This document shows, one piece after another, positions 7,115-11,332 of a DNA stretch of 11,332 nucleotides. The notes under the pieces were generated by a model. That model worked only from the letters and a program-made list of their open reading frames with translations. It was not told where the DNA came from and did no database searches. The position numbers and the translations under genes are program-made. Location: positions 1 through 11,332 of the forward strand of contig JAEXCN010000492.1 in assembly GCA_023402175.1 (NCBI GenBank). The letters are read 5' to 3'. Position 1 is the stretch's first letter, and each line of letters starts with the position of its first letter. Origin of the DNA: Pseudomonadota bacterium. GTDB taxonomy: Bacteria > Myxococcota_A > Polyangia > Polyangiales > Polyangiaceae.

Positions 7115-9585
7115 CGGCCGATCATCTCCACGCGCCCGTCGGTGAAGCTCCCGACACTCGCGTCGATGCACGTCAGGATCTTGCACTCCTCGCCGGCGAG
7201 CGAGCAGGCATTGACCTGCGTCTTGCACGCGGTCGCGTCCGGAGCGTCTGCGCAGCGCTTCGCGTGGAACTGCGCGACCTCGTCGCGGCACGTCTTGCGG
7301 ACGCAGCGCCCGTTGCCTGACTCGCACGAGCCTTCGGTCCGGCAGGTGTTGCCGTCTTCGACCGCGTGCCCGGCGCACGCGCAGGCGAGCGTGTCGTCGC
7401 CGCAGTCGTCGTCGGTCGAGCAGACCTTGAGGCCGTCCGGCGTCTGGTTCGCCGGATCGTAGCCGCAGGGCTTGCCGGCGCGGAGGTAGTCGATGAGCGC
7501 GTCGCGCTGCTGGATCTTCGTGTCGAACTGGGTCGTGTTGCGCTGGAGGACGCGGAACCCTGACCCGCCGCCCGCGAGGTAGTTGCTCGTCGCGAGCTCG
7601 TAGAGGTTGGTCGGCTTGATGGCGGAGAGGCAGAGCCCGCTAGCCTTGCCCTCGGCCTTCGCGCAGGATCCCGGGAGCGGCTTCGCCGGATCGTCGGAGC
7701 ACTCCGAGTCCTCCTTGCAGACCTTGCCGGTCGTGCCGATGTAGACCTGCTCGGCGCACGAGTCGACCTCGCACTCGCCCTTCTCGAGGTTGCAGATGCT
7801 GCCCTTCAAGCGGAGGGCGCAGGTCTGTTCGGTACCCTGGCCGCACTTCACGACGCAGCGGCCCGTCGTGAGGTCGCAGACGTCGCGGCCGGCCGCGGTG
7901 CAGGTGCTGTCCTCGGTGCACGCGACCGCGAGGCGGTCGCAGCCGGTGCAGTTGAGGCGGACGCGCGCGCCGGCGATCTGGATTTGCGAGCTGCAGCCTC
8001 GCCCGGCCGACCGCCGTGCCGTGAAGTCGAACAGCTCCTGCACCTCGCTGCCGGACAGCTGCATCTTCGAGATCGAGTTGTCGAACGGGAAGATGTTGAA
8101 CATCTGCTCGACCGTGACCGGCCCCGGGTTGAGGTCGGTGCGGATGCCCGTCGAGTTGGTCAGCGAGAAGTCCGTCTGGATGCCGAGCCGGAGCCAGATC
8201 GCGTTGCCGACGACGTTGCCGAGCGGCGAGTCGCCGCCGGTCGTCGAGAAGCGGCGCGACCCGTTCGGGCTGTAACCGACGAGAACGTCGAGGTCGACGG
8301 CGTTGTCGAGCGCGCGCTGGTACGGCTGGAGCAGCTGCACCATGACCGGGTCCTCGGGCACGGTCGCGTCGATGGGGAAGGGCTGGTAGCGGATCGTCTG
8401 GACCTCGAAGCCGTTGACCGGATCGTAGTCGCCGGCGTTGCCGGTCGGAGAGGCCCGCGTCGGATCGTTCGTGACGACGAGATCGAGGCGGCCGACGTAC
8501 TTCGCGAACGCGCCCGAGTGCGCGATGACCACGCGGCGCGGCTTGCACGGCCGCTTGAACGCCCACGGGTGGTTCACCGGGTCGCGATTGCCTGCCGGGC
8601 CCTTCAGCTCCGGCTCCGGATCGTCCGGCGGCGCGCTGTTCGGGTCGATCTGGAGGTTCGGGTCGACCGCCCAGACGTAGCCGGGGTTGTTCGGGTCGGC
8701 CGAGCAGTCCCGGATCTCCTGCGGCGGGTTGATGACCACGTGGTTGTGGCCGCCCATGATGAAGTCGAGGCCCGTCGTGCCGCGGATCGCGCGCTGGTCG
8801 ATCTCGAGGCCCATGTGCGAGACGGCGCCGACGAGATCCACGTACGGGCGGAGCAGGTCGACGTAGAACTGCACGACCTCGACGGTGTTGAGCGGCGTGA
8901 TCCCGAGCCTGTTCGGCTGGTCGAAGATCGACGTCAGGCTCGAGAGGTTCGCCATCCCGATGACGGCGACCTTGAGCCCGCCGACGTTCAGCACCGTGAA
9001 CGGGCGCGTCACCGTGCCGAGGCGGGCGATCGTCGCCGCCGGACCGTCCTGCGAGGTGTTCTCGTATTTGTAGTTCGCGCTGAGCAGCGGGAAGCTCGAC
9101 CAACGCTGCATCTGCGTCGCGACGTTCTGCGCGCCGAAGTCGAACTCGTGATTGCCGACGACGACCGCGTCCGCGCCGAGCTGGCTCATCGCCCGGGTCT
9201 CGGGCTCACCACGGAAGTAGTTGAAGATCGGCGCGCCCTGGAAGCAGTCGCCCGAGTCGAGGTGGATGACGCGTCCCGAGCGAGCTCGCTCTCGGTTCAG
9301 GATGTACGCCATGCGCGCGACGCCGCCGACGTTGGCGACGCTATTCAGCTCGCCGAGGCCGAGCGTGGCATCGACCTGCGTGATGACCTGCTCGTACGGG
9401 AACAGTCGCGAGTGGATGTCCGACGTGTGCAGGATCGTGAGACTGACGTCGCACGTCTGCCCGGGAGGACACGGACGCTCGATCTTCTCTTCGGAGGCCG
9501 AGCACGCGGGCTGGGATCCCGCGAGCAGGCCGAGCCCGCCGATCGCGAGGAAGGCCGCGGTGATGCGCGCAGCAAGAGCACCCAT
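7111..9585 (-). CDS. Exported 5'-nucleotidase / UshA-type metallophosphoesterase with Cys-rich insertion
   Basis: Predicted to hydrolyse nucleotides or related phosphate esters outside the cytoplasm with two metal ions. The 824 residues start with a signal peptide ending near Cys28 (SQPAC; lipoprotein possible, lipobox not canonical). The calcineurin-like domain (about 48-370) has every metal and catalytic motif: D56-x-H58, D113 in DSGD, N145/H146 and D149 in GNHEFD, H257 in SHMG, and H280/H282 in GGHNH. The 5'-nucleotidase C-terminal domain (about 400-690) shows SPLGNVVGNAI, NSTGIRTDL, FPFDN and YLAGGGSGF, the usual substrate-pocket stretches. It is longer than the roughly 550-residue family norm because a segment of about 105 residues with 15 Cys (546-652) interrupts that domain and another Cys-rich tail with 14 Cys (707-806) follows it. 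Both suggest a disulfide-stabilised extracellular enzyme. ATG 9585 is the first start after an in-frame TAG; its ribosome site is weak. It heads the three-gene minus-strand cluster. Exact substrate (AMP, UDP-sugar, cyclic nucleotide) is undetermined. Confidence 0.94.
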   Translation of the reverse strand: MGALAARITAAFLAIGGLGLLAGSQPACSASEEKIERPCPPGQTCDVSLTILHTSDIHSRLFPYEQVITQVDATLGLGELNSVANVGGVARMAYILNRERARSGRVIHLDSGDCFQGAPIFNYFRGEPETRAMSQLGADAVVVGNHEFDFGAQNVATQMQRWSSFPLLSANYKYENTSQDGPAATIARLGTVTRPFTVLNVGGLKVAVIGMANLSSLTSIFDQPNRLGITPLNTVEVVQFYVDLLRPYVDLVGAVSHMGLEIDQRAIRGTTGLDFIMGGHNHVVINPPQEIRDCSADPNNPGYVWAVDPNLQIDPNSAPPDDPEPELKGPAGNRDPVNHPWAFKRPCKPRRVVIAHSGAFAKYVGRLDLVVTNDPTRASPTGNAGDYDPVNGFEVQTIRYQPFPIDATVPEDPVMVQLLQPYQRALDNAVDLDVLVGYSPNGSRRFSTTGGDSPLGNVVGNAIWLRLGIQTDFSLTNSTGIRTDLNPGPVTVEQMFNIFPFDNSISKMQLSGSEVQELFDFTARRSAGRGCSSQIQIAGARVRLNCTGCDRLAVACTEDSTCTAAGRDVCDLTTGRCVVKCGQGTEQTCALRLKGSICNLEKGECEVDSCAEQVYIGTTGKVCKEDSECSDDPAKPLPGSCAKAEGKASGLCLSAIKPTNLYELATSNYLAGGGSGFRVLQRNTTQFDTKIQQRDALIDYLRAGKPCGYDPANQTPDGLKVCSTDDDCGDDTLACACAGHAVEDGNTCRTEGSCESGNGRCVRKTCRDEVAQFHAKRCADAPDATACKTQVNACSLAGEECKILTCIDASVGSFTDGRVEMIGR

Positions 9586-9844
9586 GAGGCGCCGCGAACC
9601 CTAACATGCTTCACGCCTCTGCGGATGACTTCCGCGTGGCATCGCGCGGCGCTCACCTGCTCGCTTCGGGCAATGACAGCGGACGACGACGACGCTCGAA
9701 GAATGCGGGGGGATCGTTGCGCGGCGGTCACGCGCCTGCCCCCGAATCGCGATGGAAGAGGCAGTGACTTGCCTGAATCGGAGACTCGATTGAGCCGAGA
9801 CGGGAGCCCCGTGCCGAATGCGCTGTCGCTGGATCGGGTGACGG

Positions 9845-9874
9845 CGTCGGTTCTCGCATACCCGAGAACCGACG
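9845..9874. promoter_or_regulatory. Inverted repeat in divergent intergenic region (operator or hairpin)
   Basis: CGTCGGTTCTCG (9845-9856) and CGAGAACCGACG (9863-9874) are perfect 12-base arms around a 6-base spacer. A further GTTCTCG follows at 9874-9880, so this heptamer occurs three times within 31 bases in alternating orientation. It lies between the divergent genes starting at 9585 (-) and 9950 (+), about 76 bases ahead of the latter. Symmetry of this type fits a dimeric regulator site; no U-tract follows, so a terminator is less likely. Confidence 0.5.
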
Positions 9875-9894
9875 TTCTCGTCCGACGCTCGAAC

Positions 9895-9908
9895 CTGGGA
9901 ATTCCCAG
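9895..9908. promoter_or_regulatory. Perfect 14-bp palindrome CTGGGAATTCCCAG
   Basis: A perfect palindrome 41 bases ahead of the TTG start at 9950. It lies within a looser outer inverted repeat, CGACGCT (9883-9889) with AGCGTCG (9907-9913). As DNA it would suit a symmetric regulator; as RNA the two pairings compete. The remainder of 9586-9844 holds no gene or promoter that I can identify. Confidence 0.4.
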
Positions 9909-9938
9909 CGTCGCGAAGCGGGCACTCCCGTTGCACCC

Positions 9939-9945
9939 GAGGGGG
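9939..9945 (+). promoter_or_regulatory. Shine-Dalgarno GAGGGGG supporting a TTG start
   Basis: GAGGGGG ends four bases before TTG 9950-9952 (GAGG to start, seven). No ATG or GTG in the frame precedes the signal peptide, so this purine run is the main evidence for the rare start. Confidence 0.6.
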
Positions 9946-9949
9946 CACC

Positions 9950-10489
9950 TTGTTTCGGCGCAGTCTCTCGATCTTCGCTTTCATCGGCTTGTCTTCGCTT
10001 TCATCGGCAGTAGCGGGTTGTCAGCCGCCCTCGGAGACGACGCGCGAGAAGGGCACGATCGATTCTTCGGGTCATGCCCTCGTCCGCGCGTCGGCTCCGG
10101 GCGACAACCACCACTGGAACGTCGACATCACGCTTCGGTCCGCGCCCGAAGGCACGTATGCGCTGCTGTTCACCGAGGCCGAGCCGGACGCGGCCGATCG
10201 CACGTGGTTCCCGATCGCGCCCGGCGACCCTGCGCTCCGCTGCGCTGCCGCGCGCGCGAAGGGCTGCACCCTTCCCGAACGTGGTGACGTCGTCGCCCTG
10301 ACGAGCATCGGTCCGGGGGGCACCGGTGTGCTGCGAGCCGCATTCGACGTCGGCAGTGGCGGATGGTTCCGCCTCATGCGGATCGAAGCGGGCGAGGTCC
10401 CTTCTGCGCCGTTCGACGTGCGCATCGTGAGCGAGGCGCTCTCGAAGGACGAAGAGCCCTACCGGTTCACGATCGAGCAGGTGCGCTGA
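9950..10489 (+). CDS. Lipoprotein of unknown function
   Basis: A 179-residue predicted lipoprotein. The N-terminus MFRRSLSIFAFIGLSSLSS is a basic-then-hydrophobic signal peptide closing on the canonical lipobox VAGC, with lipidated Cys24 followed by Gln. That favours outer-membrane sorting under the E. coli Lol rule, though the rule is not proven for this group. The mature part (25-179) is a single strand-rich domain with many Trp/Phe/Arg positions (NHHWNVDITLRS, TYALLFTE, WFRLMRIEAG, PFDVRIVSEAL) and a Cys pair (C98, C106) that could form a disulfide. No family is recognised. The TTG start is chosen from the upstream GAGGGGG and because it gives a complete signal peptide. It is transcribed away from the nucleotidase cluster, so the two may share a regulatory region. 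A 20-bp duplication sits in the signal peptide region (9972-10008). Confidence 0.85.
   Translation: MFRRSLSIFAFIGLSSLSSAVAGCQPPSETTREKGTIDSSGHALVRASAPGDNHHWNVDITLRSAPEGTYALLFTEAEPDAADRTWFPIAPGDPALRCAAARAKGCTLPERGDVVALTSIGPGGTGVLRAAFDVGSGGWFRLMRIEAGEVPSAPFDVRIVSEALSKDEEPYRFTIEQVR
9972..10008. repeat. 17-bp direct repeat with 20-bp period inside a signal peptide
   Basis: TCTTCGCTTTCATCGGC is present identically at 9972-9988 and 9992-10008. The 20-base spacing is not a multiple of three, so copy 1 is read as (I)FAFIG and copy 2 as SLSSA, together building the hydrophobic core just before the lipobox. Confidence 0.85.
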
Positions 10490-10643
10490 GCTTCGAAGGG
10501 CTCGGCCGAAGCGCGCCCGCGCGCGTGAGTGCGGAGCTCGGTCAGGCGTCTCGTGGTGCCCATCCGTTCGATGGCGGTGCGAGGCGCAATCGCGACACCA
10601 GCGATTGTGCACCGGGGCGCGGAGTCGATCAGCTCATTGCCCG

Positions 10644-10721
10644 ACGCGCGTAGCGCGTGGCAGCGGCGAGCGGACCGAGGTTGAAACCTCCGCCTCCAAG
10701 TACGGACGGATTTGCCGTCCG
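10644..10721 (+). promoter_or_regulatory. Structured leader with anti-Shine-Dalgarno element
   Basis: Three hairpins occur in the 280-base gap between the stop at 10489 and the start at 10770. They are ACGCGC/GCGCGT (10644-10658), GAGGT/ACCTC around a TGAA loop (10677-10690) and CGGACGG/CCGTCCG around ATTTG (10703-10721). ACCTCC at 10686-10691 is the exact complement of GGAGGT (10757-10762), the ribosome site of the next gene, and also forms part of the middle hairpin, so the two pairings exclude one another. A translational switch is inferred; no known riboswitch class is recognised. No promoter could be placed in the gap. Confidence 0.35.
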
Positions 10722-10754
10722 GTGGCTCCTCGCGTGCACGGCGGCGCGTCCCGA

Positions 10755-10762
10755 TAGGAGGT
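10755..10762 (+). promoter_or_regulatory. Strong Shine-Dalgarno TAGGAGGT
   Basis: A near-perfect ribosome binding site seven bases before ATG 10770, by far the strongest in the window. It predicts efficient translation of the Gly/Pro-rich lipoprotein unless masked by the leader. Confidence 0.75.
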
Positions 10763-10769
10763 AGCCAAC

Positions 10770-11332
10770 ATGTGCAATCTCAAGCGATGGGCCCTGGCGA
10801 ACGTCGCCGTCGGGCTTGGCTTCGCAGCATTCGGCTGTGCGAGCCCGACCGAAGATACGTCGAGCACGGCGGCCGCGCAGTCGATCGACCCCAACGCACA
10901 GGGTCAGCAGCAGCAGACCCCTGCAGAGCCTGTGGGCGGTCCGTGGGGCAACATCAATCCGAATATCCCTGGGAATGTTCCAGGCGGAGCGCCTTACGGG
11001 AATGTCCCGCAGCAGGGGCCAGGGATCTACGGCCCGCAGGGGCCCCAGCAGTACGGACCGATGGGCCCGGGCAGCCCGCAGGGACCGATGGGCCCCGGAG
11101 GTCAGATCGGGCCGGGAGGCATGCAGGGGCCGGGTGGTCTGCAGGGACCGATGGGCCCCGGAGGTCCGCAGGATCAGATCGGGCCGGGAGGTCCGCAGGG
11201 ACAGTACGGCCCGGGAGGTCCGGGACAGTTCGGCCCGGGAGGTCCGGGGCAGTACGGCCCGGGAGGTCCGGGGCAGTACGGCCCGGGAGGTCCGGGACAG
11301 TACGGCCCGGGAGGTCCGGGACAGTACGGCCC
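10770..11332 (+). CDS. Silk-like Gly/Pro/Gln/Tyr-repeat lipoprotein (3' end outside window)
   Basis: At least 187 residues, open at the right edge. MCNLKRWALANVAVGLGFAAFGC is a signal peptide with Cys23 as probable lipidation site (AFGC, near-canonical). Residues 24-60 are a polar linker with a QQQQ run. From about 60 the chain is almost only Gly, Pro, Gln, Tyr, Asn and Met: first irregular (GPMGPGG, QIGPGG, GPQGPQQYGP), then from residue 145 a regular octapeptide, QYGPGGPG, with one Tyr-to-Phe change. Glycine is not at every third position, so it is not a collagen triple helix. The GPGGX/GPGQ motifs instead recall elastomeric spider-silk repeats. A flexible, disordered, surface-attached spacer or adhesive is the likeliest role, and a further domain may follow beyond the window. 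ATG is fixed by TAGGAGGT seven bases upstream. Function is unknown. Confidence 0.88.
   Translation, partial: MCNLKRWALANVAVGLGFAAFGCASPTEDTSSTAAAQSIDPNAQGQQQQTPAEPVGGPWGNINPNIPGNVPGGAPYGNVPQQGPGIYGPQGPQQYGPMGPGSPQGPMGPGGQIGPGGMQGPGGLQGPMGPGGPQDQIGPGGPQGQYGPGGPGQFGPGGPGQYGPGGPGQYGPGGPGQYGPGGPGQYG
11202..11332 (+). repeat. 24-bp in-frame tandem repeat (five full units plus a partial)
   Basis: Units start at 11202, 11226, 11250, 11274 and 11298, with a partial at 11322 cut by the window end. Each encodes QYGPGGPG. Differences are one TAC to TTC change in unit 2 and synonymous GGA/GGG choices at the last codon. Near-identity at DNA level points to recent expansion by slippage or unequal recombination. 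Confidence 0.92.

Noticed and set aside
5048..7462. An 804-codon open frame on the + strand opposite the barrel and OB-fold genes
   Set aside because: Arg/Glu/Val-rich translation with no motif, lying antisense to proteins with clear signal peptides and motifs; typical of high-GC DNA, where stop codons are rare in the complementary frame.
9673..9679. CTGTCAT on the minus strand, a Pho-box half-site upstream of the nucleotidase
   Set aside because: Only one half is present; the expected second copy 11 bases on is absent, so phosphate control is not supported by sequence.
7984..10287. A 767-codon + frame running antisense to the nucleotidase and into the lipoprotein gene
   Set aside because: Same Arg/Asp/Val-rich shadow composition; it crosses the intergenic region and a gene in another frame, with no domain or ribosome site.
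11000..11332. Collagen-like Gly-X-Y repeat
   Set aside because: Glycine does not fall at every third residue; the period is eight residues with GPGGPG blocks.

Overview
The window looks like a stretch of chromosome from a high-GC, predatory or soil-type delta-proteobacterium, most likely a myxobacterium (Myxococcota, Polyangia-like). The evidence is a strongly G/C-biased third codon position, long spurious open frames antisense to real genes, a Hanks-type Ser/Thr kinase with an N-terminal Pro/Ala-rich tail and zinc ribbon, Cys-rich and 'DDDGDGxxD' calcium-loop proteins, and a high density of lipoproteins. This assignment is inference from style; no marker gene is present.

Region 1 (3-3487, + strand) holds a membrane-anchored Ser/Thr protein kinase whose 5' end probably lies off the left edge. 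One base after its stop comes a multi-zinc-ribbon protein ending in two TFIIB-type ribbons. After a 15-16 bp degenerate tandem repeat that begins inside the last codons of the ribbon gene, there is a small two-helix membrane protein with a PH-like tail. A strong inverted repeat (3530-3560) separates it from the convergent genes that follow.

Region 2 (9585 down to 3605, - strand) is a three-gene cluster, apparently one operon. It encodes an exported UshA-type 5'-nucleotidase/metallophosphoesterase with a cysteine-rich insertion inside its C-terminal domain. A 4-bp ATGA overlap leads into an exported protein with an OB-fold-like segment resembling those of secreted YhcR/NucH-type nucleases. Last comes a predicted outer-membrane beta-barrel with a Thr/Pro-rich N-terminal linker. 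Together they suggest a cell-surface module for handling extracellular nucleotides or nucleic acids, perhaps for phosphate or nucleoside scavenging from lysed prey. That is inference.

Region 3 (9586-11332, + strand) begins with a divergent intergenic region carrying a 12-bp-arm inverted repeat and a perfect 14-bp palindrome. A TTG-started lipoprotein of unknown function follows; its signal peptide contains a 20-bp frame-changing duplication. After a 280-bp gap with several hairpins and a sequence complementary to the next Shine-Dalgarno comes a lipoprotein running off the right edge. Its body is Gly/Pro/Gln/Tyr-rich and settles into perfect 24-bp (8-residue) repeats of the GPGGPGQY kind, reminiscent of elastomeric silk repeats. 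No tRNA, rRNA, CRISPR array, transposase or phage gene was seen.
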